DNA of 64,000 nt from Entomortierella parvispora (taxonomy: Eukaryota > Mortierellomycota > Mortierellomycetes > Mortierellales > Mortierellaceae). The position numbers were made by a program, and so were the translations under genes. The notes beneath the pieces are model-generated. The model did no database searches. It was not told the origin of the DNA and saw nothing but the letters and a program-made list of their open reading frames with translations. The stretch lies in contig OY752143.1 in assembly GCA_963573315.1 (NCBI GenBank), positions 1,798,001 to 1,862,000 of the forward strand, in the 5' to 3' direction. Below are positions 27,614 to 38,650 of the stretch, one piece after another; positions within the stretch are counted from its first letter, which is position 1; each line of letters starts with the position of its first letter.

Positions 27614-28923
27614 TTATTGCGACTTCTTCTTGGCCTGGATCTCTTCCTGCTCGATAAAGTGGGCCATTGTCCGCTGAATGCCCTCCTTGTATCCGACCAC
27701 GGGCTCGTAGCCCAACAGGGTTCTGGCCTTGGTGATGTTGAAGTAGCGGTTGAAAGAGATGTAGCGGACTCGGACACGGGTAAATCCATCCTTGGACTCC
27801 TTGCCCAGAGCCTTCTTGATCAGACTGGCCATCTCGGACAGGAATCCAATGATGAGCGCAATGTGGTAGTTGATGATGATCAGATAGGGCGCCACGACAT
27901 TCTTCTGGGCCATGAGTGCACGAGGGTGATTCCAGAAGGGTGTTGGTGTTCCGTTGGTAATGAAGAATGCCTAGGTTCCCCCCGAGAGCCGAGTTTGTGC
28001 AACGCAAAAAAAAAGATGGCAGGAACGGACCATTTGTTTAGTCGAGAGCAAAGAGATCAACAAACAAGCAAAAAAAAAAGGATGAACCGTGGTAAAAACA
28101 AGAAAAAGTGGCCTGATCAATCGATCACATCCATCGTTGCAACGGTTGGATTCCCTCTTTGCAAAGGCAAAAAGTCGCAAAGACAAGAGTATGTGGCAAG
28201 AAGGAATAGATCATCTCTTACCTGTCCAGCAACTTTGGAGCCGGGGATGAGTTTTTCGGCGGCGAGGATGTGCGAGTAGGCAACGTTCTCGACGTAGGTC
28301 CAGTCAAAAAGACCCGAGTTGTCGCCGATCTGAAGGACATGCTGGCCTTTCTTGAGCACGTCCATGAATCCGGGGGTTCCCTGGGTATCGCCGGGACCAA
28401 AGATGCCACTGGGACGCAGGGCGCAGGTCAAGAGACGGTCGCAATTGGCCTTGAGGATCATGTCTTCAGCGATAGCCTTGGTCTCGGAGTAGGTTTCGAT
28501 AAATGTCTTTGGGATGGGAGCAGTTTCGTCTGCATTGACGAGAGCAGAGCCGTCAGAGAGGACACTGGCAGACGAGGTGTAGATGAGACGGCCGACGTTC
28601 TCGGCCAAACAGGCGTCAATGACGTTCTGGGTGCCGTCAATGTTGATCCGCTTGAACTTTTCGGCAGGGAAGTGGTGAGGGGGGGAAGCCACGTGCATGC
28701 AAATGTGGTGGCCCTTGAGCGCGGTCCTGACGGCGGCGGCGTCGGTGATGTCACCGGTGAGGTAGGTGATGCGGTCCGTGTTGACGGCGTTGGTGGGGAT
28801 GAAGATGTCGAGGATGGTGATGGCATAGTCTGTGCGCTTGATCAGCTCCTGGACGATCCATCTGCCGAGAAATCCGTTTCCGCCGGTGACGAGACACTTT
28901 GTTTGTGACGATGATGAAGACAT
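27614..28923 (-). CDS. ERG26: Sterol-4-alpha-carboxylate 3-dehydrogenase (decarboxylating)
   Basis: Two exons (28923-28222, 27970-27614) encode 352 residues, close to the 349 of yeast Erg26. The Rossmann motif TGGNGFLGRW lies near the start. The catalytic YxxxK is Tyr145-Lys149 (YSETK). Other 3-beta-HSD family marks are DITD, NIDGTQNVIDAC, ALRPSGIFGPGD and the C-terminal membrane-associated segment LIIINYHIALIIGFL. The tail EIQAKKKSQ looks like a lysine ER-retention signal. The enzyme removes the C-4 carboxyl group and oxidises the 3-OH during ergosterol synthesis, with Erg25 and Erg27, at the ER. Other 3-beta-HSD/D4-reductase members are less likely given length and motif fit. Confidence 0.9.
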
Positions 28924-29903
28924 GCTGGGGGAGAGGAGAGGGATAGAGATGGGAAGAGAAAGAGAAAAGACAGAAAAAACAAAAAGAGAATGAGAGAAGC
29001 AGGAACGGGCAAAGGTGATGTAGTCAAGAGAGGGGAAACAGGCCACTGCGGCGATTGGCCAATCACGGCAGGAGGGAAGAGGCGGTGATGCCCGTGGTGT
29101 GTGGGTTGGTGGCGTGTGTGCAATGCTGCAGTTGTGAAGTGTGTGTGAAGTGTGTGAAGTGTGTGAAGTGTGAGTTGTGAGAGTTGTGAGGTGTGAAGTG
29201 TGTGAAGTGTGAAGTGTGTGAAGTGTGAGTTGTGTGAAGTGTGTGAGGTGTGCACCAGCAGGAGATTGTCGAGAAGACCAAATGATAATGTCATTTCAAC
29301 AACAACAAATGATGCAACAACATCGATATTGCAGTATTATTATTACGTTGGCAGGGTCCGAGTGTCTGCGGGGTCGGTCGGTCGGTCGGGGGGCCGGAGG
29401 AAAAGGGGGCGCCAGGAGCGGACCTCTGCTGGCCCCCCTCTCCCCCACTTGCCTGCACTTCCCTGGTCGTGTGGCAGTCGGGCCGGCAAGAGCACTTTCA
29501 GGGTCATCCTTGTTGCGGAGGATTATTGTCTTTTTGTCTGTCTTTGCTCCTCCCTTTCTTTCCTTCCTTCCTTCCTTCCTTCCTTCTTCACCTCCTTCGC
29601 TCTCTCTGCGCTCCTTCTCTCTCTCTCTCTCTCTTCACTCTCTTGTCTCTTCCACACGACAACAAACAAAGAAACCAACGGCGTCTTCCCCCCCTCTTGT
29701 TTTTTATTTTTTCAGTACTACATCCACGACCTCCCTCCCTTCCTTTCTTTCTTCCTTCTATCCCTTCTATCCTTCCTCCGCTCTGCCATCCCATCTCCTC
29801 CTCCTCTCCATCTCCCCTTCCTTCTCTTGTTCCTCCTTCTCTCCACAAACTACAAAAAGAGCTCCATCCCTCATCGTCGCAGCCCGACACATCCTCCGCC
29901 CAA
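28924..29903. promoter_or_regulatory. Divergent promoter region ERG26/UPF0658 gene
   Basis: This is 980 bp between two start codons. It includes the GTGTGAA minisatellite (29128-29254), a TTCC run near 29560-29587 and a CT-rich leader before the UPF0658 start. I see no gene. The 230-residue open frames here are repeats read as protein. Confidence 0.5.
29128..29254 (+). repeat. GTGTGAA-type minisatellite
   Basis: A run of 7-9 nt units (GTGTGAA, GTGTGTGAA, GTGAGTT variants) spans about 125 bp upstream of ERG26. The units are imperfect, so it is not a fresh expansion. Confidence 0.9.
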
Positions 29904-32581
29904 ATGATCTCTAGGCTTGTACGTCCCTGTCCCTGAACGTCCTTCCCATCGACCTTTATTTCTTCTTGCCCCTTCTCGCCCTCCAGCTCCAGCTCCAGCC
30001 CCAGGCTCTCGAGTTTGCTTGCTCTCTTGCTTCTTCTCTATCCACTTGTTTCAATCCACGCTGGCAAACAGTGTCCAAATGGACAGGGACTCTACCGGGA
30101 TCCTTCCAGCAAGGCTTCCCAGGAACCACAGTTTGCACATTCAGACACCAATAGCACTCTCCTTCACTTTCTCTGCGTCTTGGACCATCACCCCCTCCTT
30201 CCCATGGCCCCTTTTCTCTCCCCTTCATTCTCCCGCCAATGTTCCATGGCATCCTCCATTGCCACTGTTCTTTCACCAGCTCGTGTCTAGACAAACGAGT
30301 CCAACAAAACATGCACTTGCACGGACTGGCACCTCGAGCAACAATAGAGGACCCCGGTCTCAATGTGTCCCAGCTCGGTGTTATTTTTATCCCCTTCAGT
30401 TCCTTGGCTGTTTGTTACTTTGTTCCTCGAAAGAAGAAGAAAAGATACACCAATGACTCTCTCTTTGCTGTTCTATTGCAGCACACCAACGAACAATGGC
30501 AGACTGGAATGATGTTATTTCTTTCTTTCTTTCTTTCTTTACAGTTGCTTATCCATCTCGTTTTCTTTTTTTTCTTTTTTATTTTCAACTCGTTTTTAGG
30601 CCGGCGACTCGACCTGGTCCCGATACTCGCTGGTATGGTCCGGTATCCAGGCTGTCGTGATAGTGGCACTCGAGTCAATCATCTTTCGCCTCCATCTCAC
30701 CGAGGTCCAGAATATCCAAAAAGCGATCGGACCAGCCCTTATCATCCTTGGACAACAACCGTTGGTGGGACCGGACGCGCCCATGGTGGTCCAGACCGCA
30801 CGAGTCTTGTCCGTGTACCATGTGTTGTTTATTGTCGCCCAGCTCTTTCAACTCGTCCTCTTGTGTGACGCGGTAAAGTTGCAAAAAAGAAATGATACAC
30901 TAGGACGCTACTCTACAGGAATCGATAGGACTCTGCAGGATTCTGCAGGACAAAGGCAGGACGCAGCAGCACGCCACATGGAAAAAGAAAAAGAAATCCG
31001 AAAGCAAGCGAGTTCGCCCTGGGAACTAATTTCAATTCCTTTGGAGCTCTGGACTGGGGGGCCGTTACCCGATTCTGTTGTGGGGGTTGTTTTTTGATAT
31101 CGTTTTGGGCTAGAAATAATTGAGAGACTAATACCCGTTCATCTTGTATTCGGTCTATAGATGTTTAACAAGAACACTATTCAGATCCTTGCTATCGTGG
31201 TCTTTAACTGCGCCATGGTCGGATACGCTGGAGTCCAAGTGAAGCAGGCGAGCAACATTCTTGTCAGGACGACGGGAAATTCTATACCCAATGCGATCCT
31301 GGATCTCTTTGAACGTCCCGTCAACCCAACGCCCTATCACGCCTCCAAACCTTACGAACTCGCAGTTTTGTCTCTTATGGTTTTTTTGGCGGCAGGATTC
31401 GCTTTTATTGCCTACAAACTCTACAAGGAGTTTGGATGGACCATTTACAAAAAGATTGGCGCCGACTTGGCCATGCGAGGTACAGACACAGACATACACA
31501 GACATGTACACACACACCACATGGTTTCATTGGATGGCTGTGCGTTTGGGCGTTTTCAAACCAAAAAACCACAGCCATTTTTTTTTTTTTTTTTTTTGGT
31601 GTTGGCTTGGTGTGGTCCGCTTCTAACCCTGTCTTTCTTTTCATGACCTGTTTCTGTGCTATTGGATAGACATGTACAAGGTTTATCAAATCTTTATCAT
31701 GATTCTCAAATTCGACGTGTTCTTTCAATTGGGCTTTTCAGCACAATTTCTATACGTCGTCGTCCTACAATCGGAACCAGACAGTTATCATCCTCTCACA
31801 CCAGAAGAGGCGAGAAATATTTTGATCCTCCATCTCATTCTTTCTACAGGAGCATCCATTGTTTTGCCCATCCTAGCATGGTGGGGTGTAAGTTTTTTGT
31901 CATTTTTGTTGGTAATTTTGCAACCATATAAAAAAAAAAAAAAAGACTGAAACTAATTTTGCCCGCAACCCTTTTTTTCATTCATCACTGTAGTTGAAAC
32001 GCGAGAGCAAGGTGTCAATGTGTTGTTTCATTGCAGGAGGGTTGGCCGCTATGGTGTACAACATCATGAAGTTAACACAGGTCTATACGGATCCCACGCG
32101 ATTCAGTGGAGCCAGCAAATTCTTGACATTTTTCTGTAAGTCTGTCGATCCTGAACAGATCGCCCTCACCCGCCACTTTTGTTTTTATTCAGTCTTGTCA
32201 GATGGCAAAGCGCAAAACTCTGGAATGGCAACAGGAAGAGAATACCTTGATCGAATCCAATCTGATGTACTAACGTATCCTTTTTTCCCCCCTGCTGGTC
32301 TACAGTGATTGTCAATCTAATACTGGGCTTGGTAACGATATACCTCGCATGGGTTTGCATGAGGAATTTCAACAATGGGCTAGGTGCACATAGTAAGTTC
32401 AACGACCGTTTTTACGTTTTACGTTCAGCGGAGGAATCAAGTACCCTGATACCATGTATTCACTCTCCACTTTTCTCCGCTTACGTATCTAGTTGGGAAG
32501 GTCTCTGGAACAAACATTTATCCCATGGAGTCTATCAGCAATAGCACTGCACCCAATACGAAGCGATGGTCTATAGAATAA
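29904..32581 (+). CDS. Multispanning membrane protein, UPF0658 Golgi family-like
   Basis: Seven exons (29904-29918, 30600-30872, 31161-31479, 31670-31887, 31994-32135, 32306-32392, 32493-32581) encode 380 residues. The first coding exon holds only five codons (MISRL), followed by a 681-nt intron. About eight hydrophobic segments are visible, including WSGIQAVVIVALESIIF, IQILAIVVFNCAMVGYAG, FFQLGFSAQFLYVVV and ILGLVTIYLAWVCM. The core MYKVYQIFIMILKFDVFFQLGF resembles the fission-yeast UPF0658 Golgi proteins. The function of that family is unknown. The last exon could instead begin at 32429 and end at a tag near 32541. I prefer the later acceptor because it gives an ordinary polar tail ending KRWSIE. 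Confidence 0.72.
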
Positions 32582-33181
32582 GAGCAGGTGTGATGATGGA
32601 AATTTTACCTCCTCGTCCTCTCTTTGCCTTCCTTCTTTGTGCTGTGCTTTGTCTAATATCTATTGCTCCTTTTTTCACGAGTAAGTTGCATTCCTATTTC
32701 AAAGGACGCCCTCTATCAATGTTTTTTTGACAATGAAGGAAAGAGGTGGCTTTGCAGTATACACGACACTATTAGCTAACATCCAATCTTTGTTCTTGTC
32801 TCTTGTCTATTTAGATCTATCCGTTTATCTATACCCTGGTTTCCTTCCACCTTTTTGATACCATCAACAACAACCCGCCACAAGGACCTTGACCGCACCT
32901 GAGCAAGCGACCTATTTCATGTACTTCTGCAACCATTTTTTTTTGTTGACCAAAAAAAAAAGAAAAAAAAAACCCCCCCTCCTTTACTTTCTAGTTGTTC
33001 GGTTGATGAGTACTATCTTCTACCAGTCAAAATATTAATTTTTTTATTGTACAGTGGACATAAGATATCTTTGTATGGGTGATCAGGGAGGCAAGGCAGA
33101 GAGAGAGAGAGAGAGAGAGGTAGAAAGAGAAAGCGTGCTACCAATCCAAATCTCCAGCAAGATGCAATTCACCTTGTTATT
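32582..33181. other. Convergent 3' region UPF0658 gene/BOS1
   Basis: These 600 bp hold the 3' flanks of two genes that point at each other. A GA repeat lies at about 33099-33119, with A-rich and C-rich runs near 32950-32980. No gene is seen. Confidence 0.5.
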
Positions 33182-34867
33182 TCAAGTGAGGTAGTGAATG
33201 ATGGCCCACAACGCAAACAGAGTGACACAAACGCCAGCGTAAAAGATCCACTTGTCCTCAGTGCTTCGACGCTCGATCAACTGAATAACATTTCTCGACA
33301 ACCCCAGGGTATTGGCAGCATCCAGCATCTTGCGCTGCGTTGACTAGAAGAAAAAACCCCCCATGTGATGGTGGCAAGACAGTCAGCAAAAGGTGTTCTT
33401 CCAAACAATATTCCCAGAGACAAAATCACACAAAGTGAGTTTGCTTACTTTGAGCATTGAGCGTTGTTGATAGAGATTATCGAGTGCTGCTTTCCCTTGA
33501 TGCAACATTTCATCCAAGTGCAATCCTGTCTTTTGAGCAAAGTCGCGCTCCCTGACCGCGTGAGCCTGTTGCAGGTAAGGTGACGAGGAGGTGGCCTGGT
33601 AAGGATGCTCTACCGGGACACTCATGCGGGATTGTCGTCGTTCCAGCAACTGCGTACGATTCCTTCCATGTGAAAGCTATTAGCGAGAAAGAGTTGGGGA
33701 AAGCAGTATGTGTTAAGACCATCACATCCTATTCTCAAGAGAATCATGCGTGAACGTCAGAACAGGAGACAAGATCATTTGGTTTTACCTGCTCCTCGCG
33801 GCTCTTCAGCTGTGCAAAATTCTTATTGATCGAATCATAGTCTTCTCTAAACTTGATGACACGACTATAGACGAAAAGGGGCGGAGAGACGGAAAGAGAC
33901 AGGGAGAGAAAGAGAGAGAGGGTAAGTAAGATCAGACTTTTGTTGAGCCATCCTGCCACCAACAAGCTTGTTCTCCTGCATCAAAGTGTTTGCCACGTAC
34001 GCAAAGGCCTTCTCCCGCTTGATGTCAATCATTTCCTTTTTGGCCATGGCATCATAGTCATCGATAGAACGCTTTAGAGCATTGACTGTCGCCGTGATCT
34101 GACCTAAAGGGAGCAGCAGCAGGAGCAGTAGCAAGGTAGATGTCAGCAATGAAATAAAAAGAAGTGGACAAGAGAACAATGAAATGAAAAGAGCAGCTCT
34201 TTTCATTTCCTGTGTGGTTGCACCGCAAGGAGGGCCGAATGCGTGAGGGTTCGACACAGAAGACGGTGAAAAAACAAAAAACAAGTTTGATCGCCCTGTG
34301 CATCGCCTGTATCGCCTGCATCATAAGGAACGACAACGAGAAGGACGAAAAGAACCGCCTCCACCTCTCGCCCCGTTTGGCGTGGGGCATGTTCCCGCCA
34401 GGCCCATCGATATTCTGTGGTCCAAAAATAAATCCAAGGTCGGTCGGTTGGTTGGTTGGTTCCGTCCGCCCTGTCCCAGCCAGGAAGACTGGCAGGCCAG
34501 CAGACAGGCAAGACAGAAACGTGGCAGCGTGTCACGGTCATGGCCCTGTTGCTTGCTGCCTGCTCGAGGAGGCGACTGCCTCCTTCTTTGCGTTGCACCG
34601 ACACTCCCATGAACCCGGCCCTTCCATGATGCAAAAAAGACTAGATCTCTGCTGGTTCCTGAAAACAAAAAAGAGAGAGAGAGATGGGGCTGTCCATTCC
34701 TTTGTCCTGTCGGGATGTGAAGTGAGAGGGCGAGTCGAGTGTTCCCAGTGGTGGATGCCTGCTGTACCTTGAAGGGCTACGCTCGTGTCTTCGCCAGTCT
34801 GAAACTTTCCGAGATCCCGCTCCAGGGCACTGAACTGCTTCAGCGCATGGTTGTATAACGAGTTCAT
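33182..34867 (-). CDS. BOS1: ER-Golgi v-/Q-SNARE Bos1 (membrin/GOSR2)
   Basis: Five exons (34867-34768, 34103-34001, 33864-33789, 33649-33449, 33343-33182) encode 213 residues, as in human GOSR2 (212). It starts MNSLYNHALKQ. The SNARE helix runs through LHLDEMLHQGKAALDNLYQQRSMLK|STQRKMLDAANTLGLSRNVIQLIERR. It ends in a single tail anchor, WIFYAGVCVTLFALWAIIHYLT. This pairs with Sec22, Bet1 and Sed5 in ER-to-Golgi vesicle fusion. The motif TLGLS..VI.LIERR is diagnostic of the membrin branch. The start of exon 4 (after gcag at 33650) has a weak polypyrimidine tract and could shift by a few residues. Confidence 0.93.
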
Positions 34868-35431
34868 TGTTCTGAGGAGAAGAGGAGGAGAAGGGTTGGC
34901 CGAGAGACGGAAGGTGCTCTTGTCTGGGTATCGGTAGCGAGAGAGAGAAAGGGGTAGGAGAGAGAGAGGAAGAGAGGAAGAGAGAGGGTAGAGAGGAGAG
35001 AAAGAAAGACGAAGGAAGAGGACAAGGAGGAGAAGGAAGAGAGGAAGCAAGATGCAAGATGGATGCGAGTGAAGGAAAAAGAAGACGAGCCAAGAGCCAC
35101 ACATACACACACACCACACACGGTTGGTCCCCCCTCGCCCTTTTCTTGTTCCATCTGCCATGCACACAGATGGAACACTGCAGCTGCTGCGTGCAGCATG
35201 TGCGATCGCCCCGCCTACTTTCACGTGCATCACGCCACCAATTTTCGTGAGACTATTTTCTTGGAGACGAGCTGATTGCTCATGAGCAGCCCTTCGTAGG
35301 AAGGGGCTACATGTCGCATCCAATTGACATTCAACAATGCGTGTATTTTCACAGGAGGAAATAACATGCACGCACTATGATAACTGCTACGTGTTAAAGG
35401 GAGGGAGGTTAACACATTGATACCGCGTTTT
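34868..35431. promoter_or_regulatory. BOS1 promoter and 3' flank of the WAP-like gene
   Basis: These 564 bp include a CT-rich leader on the minus strand (34870-35050) and a CACGTG E-box at 35222-35227. No gene is visible. Confidence 0.45.
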
Positions 35432-35662
35432 TCAGGAGGGAGTTTCGATTGGACAGCCTGGAGTCAGTGGTGGTGCTTTTTCGCAAATACGCCCTCCACA
35501 CCCAGTTTCGCAACATCTATAGCCTGGAAGGCATTTGTTCTGGGGACATGCGATAATACAGCTGGGGCTACCATTGCAGCATCTAGGAAATTCGCCTCCT
35601 TCAACCGCAAAGGTCAGGAAAGAGAAGACCAAGAGGGTAGCGAGTAACTTGATGGAATGCAT
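35432..35662 (-). CDS. Small secreted cysteine-rich protein with WAP-like pattern
   Basis: This is an intronless 76-residue protein. Residues 1-23 are a signal peptide (MHSIKLLATLLVFSFLTFAVEGG). The mature part has ten cysteines: C28, C29, C35, C39, C44, C50, C51, C55, C60 and C70. The spacing C-x5-C-x3-C-x4-C-x5-CC-x3-C-x4-C, with PGYRCC and CGGRIC, closely follows the four-disulfide core (WAP) domain. Two extra cysteines (28 and 70) could form a fifth bridge. WAP proteins are protease inhibitors or antimicrobial peptides in animals and are uncommon in fungi. A TATA box lies 78 bp upstream. An effector or defence role is inference only. Confidence 0.75.
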   Translation of the reverse strand: MHSIKLLATLLVFSFLTFAVEGGEFPRCCNGSPSCIIACPQNKCLPGYRCCETGCGGRICEKAPPLTPGCPIETPS

Positions 35663-35739
35663 GTTCTGTATTGTGGCCTATCTTGAGTCTTGAGGTAGGA
35701 TCGAGATGTATTGGCTCAGAACATTTTGTAGGCGCCACC

Positions 35740-35747
35740 TATTTATA
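35740..35747 (-). promoter_or_regulatory. TATA box of the WAP-like gene
   Basis: TATAAATA is read on the minus strand, 78 bp upstream of the ATG at 35662. It is a perfect consensus and is placed as expected for a strongly inducible gene. Confidence 0.65.
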
Positions 35748-36403
35748 CGAGTGAAGAGGTTTGTGAAAAAGCCTGTGGCTCTAGCATGGAAAAAAGGGGT
35801 GGAAAGGAAGAACAGGGGAGAGCAGGACGAGCAAGGGCAGGGAAAAGAAAAGATAGTGCGCCATGAGATCAAGGCAAATGTAGGAAACAGTGAGTAGTCT
35901 AACGGGAAGGAAAGAGACGCGTCTTATGACCCGAGCATTGAGCATGGGTCACTACAATTCTCTCGCACAGTGTACTACAGGTGCATTGCGAAACGAGGGC
36001 AGGTGGGAATCAAGAGCAGGAATAAAGCGAGGTGATAGGAAAGGAAGGGATTGGAAAAAAAGAAAGGGGGTTGGATGAGAGAAAAGATATGTCTTTTGCA
36101 CTTGATGCAAAGACAATGTGTGAAGCAAACACACAAAGCGACGTGAGGATCTGAACCGGGTTCAGAACTTCGATTTTGATTATCTGTATATCAGTCTGTC
36201 TTCGTCCGTCTTTCAGTCTGTCTATCTGTCTGCTCTCTTTGAGTTGTTGATGCCAGCAAACTGTCGCTATGGCGCCTTTTTTTATATATGTAAATATGTA
36301 CTTTGAGAGGGTAGTATGATGCTATGGAAAATTACATGGGTGGGGTCCCAGCAGAGTTGCCTTGGGCCAATGAAACAAAGAGAGTCTTCAACACTCTCGT
36401 AAT
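35748..36403. other. Spacer between the WAP-like gene and PDX1
   Basis: These 650 bp hold the upstream part of the WAP-like promoter and the 3' flank of PDX1. A purine-rich stretch (35795-35890) and a CTGT-rich stretch (36185-36235) are visible. No gene is found. Confidence 0.45.
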
Positions 36404-37985
36404 TTACCAACCGCGGGAGGCGTACAGCTGCTCCTTGGGGATGTCAGAGATGTTGATACCAACCATGGCCTCTCCGAGATCCTCAGAGACCTCAGCAAGG
36501 ACCTTGGGGTCCTTGTAGTGAGTAACGGCCTGGACAATGGCACGGGCACGCTTGGCTGGGTCACCAGACTTGAAGATACCAGAGCCGACAAAGACACCGT
36601 CGCATCCGAGCTGCATCATCAAGGCAGCATCAGCGGGGGTGGCAACACCACCAGCAGCAAAGTTGACAACAGGAAGACGGCCCAACTTGGCAGTCTCCTT
36701 GAGCAAGTGGTAAGGGGCCTGGATCTCCTTGGCATAGGTGAAGAGCTCGTTGTCATCCATCAACTGAGCCTTGCGGATCTCGGACTTGACAGTGCGCATG
36801 TGGCGGACAGCCTCAACAACGTTACCGGTACCAGCCTCACCCTTGGTGCGGATCATGGCAGCACCTTCGTTGATGCGACGGAGAGCCTCACCGAGGTTCT
36901 TGCAGCCGCAGACGAAGGGGACCTTGTACTCGTGCTTGTTGATGTGGTTCATGTCGTCAGCAGGGGTCAAAACCTCGGACTCGTCAATGTAATCAACTCC
37001 GAGGGACTCGATGATCTATCAGAACACCGAAAGGCTCTATTAGGATGCGATTCCACACAGCAATCCAGTCTGAATAGCTGCTAGCCAGATCTCATCCAAA
37101 GACTCCTTTTTCAGTCGTCATTTCACATCAGATTATAGATTCTCAATCCTCTGTCACAATCTGCTGCAGACATAACATGCGCCATCGTCCGCTGTTTGCT
37201 GCCGTCTGCTAATGTTTGCTAGATATCCAATTGGTAATACGCTGAACAGGATCCTTTTCCTGGTGGTACATCTCGTAGCTCTTTACCTGGGCCTCGACCA
37301 TGTGTCCAATGCGGACCTTGGCCATGACGGGGATGGAGACAGCGTTGATGATCTCGCGGATCATGCGGGGGTCGGACATACGGGCGACACCACCTATTTC
37401 AAGACACCAGCAACAAACAGATCAGAAACAAGCAATACTTTCGTGAAGTGAAGAAAGATTTTGCCGGCGGCAGCAATTGAGCCAAAGGCAGTTGTTTCTT
37501 ACCGTTCTTGCGAATATCAGCGGGGACACGCTCCAAGGCCATGACGGCGCAAGCACCAGCCTCCTCGGCAATGAGGGCCTGCTCGACGTTGATGACATCC
37601 ATGATGACACCTCCCTGCGATTAGGACATTCCATAAAGGCGCGATTGTCGATTGTCGATTGTCGATTGTCGGTTGTCGATTGGGACAAAGGAGAGGGAGG
37701 GAGAAAGAGTTAATGAGAGATCCGAATGGAACAAGTCGAGATCGTGCATGCATTCGGGTGAGTCACTCTTTTCTTTTGCACAGTAAGGGTGGGAGACGAG
37801 GCTTGCTCGCAGCAAAGGACAAGAAGGAAAGAGAAGAGAGGGTCCGAGTCGGTGAGGACAAGTACCTTGAGCATCTGGGCGAGACCGGCCTTGACGTTGA
37901 AGGAGGCGACCTCGGGGACCTCGGAGGCGGCGGAGAGGGCGGGCTGCTGGGCAGGGACGAGGTTGGTGGGGGTGGAGAAGGTCAT
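36404..37985 (-). CDS. PDX1: Pyridoxal 5'-phosphate synthase subunit Pdx1/SNZ (PdxS)
   Basis: Four exons (37985-37866, 37614-37503, 37393-37287, 37015-36404) encode 316 residues. The TIM-barrel PdxS family is unmistakable: [37 protein letters not shown] (with the active-site lysine), [46 protein letters not shown] and [11 protein letters not shown]. It makes vitamin B6 from ribose-5-phosphate, glyceraldehyde-3-phosphate and ammonia. It needs the glutaminase Pdx2/SNO for ammonia. In yeast SNZ and SNO genes are divergent neighbours. Here the divergent neighbour is a mitochondrial carrier, and no SNO gene is in the window. Intron 1 holds a 7-nt minisatellite. Confidence 0.96.
37643..37683 (+). 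repeat. GATTGTC minisatellite in PDX1 intron 1
   Basis: Nearly six copies of a 7-nt unit, one with a single change (GGTTGTC), lie inside the first intron of PDX1. Confidence 0.9.
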
Positions 37986-38650
37986 GGTGGTTGTGGTGGT
38001 GGTGGAATGGAGGGTGATGGAGAGAGAGAGAGAGAAAAAGAGTGCGGGGGAAGAAGAAGAAACAACAAGAAGGGAAGAACCGACTGGTGCGAATCAAATC
38101 AACCCAAAAAGAAAATAATACACAAAAAAGAGAGGAAAAAAAAATTCATTCAAAAAAAAAAAAAAGCGGTCCCAGCCGGTGGGACTGAGTAATGTATGAA
38201 GCCGAGGAGTGCGGTGGATCGAATCAGATCTTGTTCTTGCAAGAAAGGAACAAGGCAAGGCGGGGAGCAGCGTCCTTCCTTGCTTCCTTCCTTCCTTGCT
38301 TCCTTCCTTGCCTTCTTCCTTCTTTTTCTTTGTCTTCCTGTCCCGTCCTTGGCCTTCTTCTTGTCGCTCGTCTGTCCTCACCTCGTCCCCGTCGCATTTT
38401 CCCTCTTTCCTGTCCACTTTTTCCCTTTGCTGTTTCCAACTCTTTCTTCTCTCCACTCAGCTCGACCTTGCTCACCCCCGCACAACTCGCCGCTCATTCC
38501 TCTTTCCCCACTTTTGCTTCTCCATTTCTTACATTCCCGCCATCAACCTGCATCTCTGACCACTCCCCGTCGTCCCGTTTGCACCCGCTCTCTTTTCTCC
38601 TTGTCACCTTTACCCAAATCCACTGGACGGCTGAACGCTTCACTCCAGTC
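37986..38650. promoter_or_regulatory. Divergent promoter region PDX1/SLC25 carrier
   Basis: These 665 bp hold GA/CT-rich leaders on both sides and a CTTCCTTG/TTCC-rich stretch at 38272-38330. There is no gene here. The long open frames are low complexity. Confidence 0.5.

Noticed and set aside
27599-28908. Long plus-strand frames opposite ERG26
   Set aside because: They mirror the ERG26 exons. Conserved motifs occur only in the minus-strand reading.
29128-29254. Possible CRISPR-like array
   Set aside because: Units are 7-9 nt without spacers, in a fungal nuclear genome. It is a minisatellite.
29209-29914. Two overlapping 230-codon plus-strand frames
   Set aside because: Their content is minisatellite and TTCC/CT-rich promoter DNA, with no conserved segment and a poor start context.
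36140-36170. B-box-like sequence (GGTTCAGATCC on the minus strand)
   Set aside because: The invariant A of the T-loop is missing and no A-box or stems are found, so it is not a tRNA gene.
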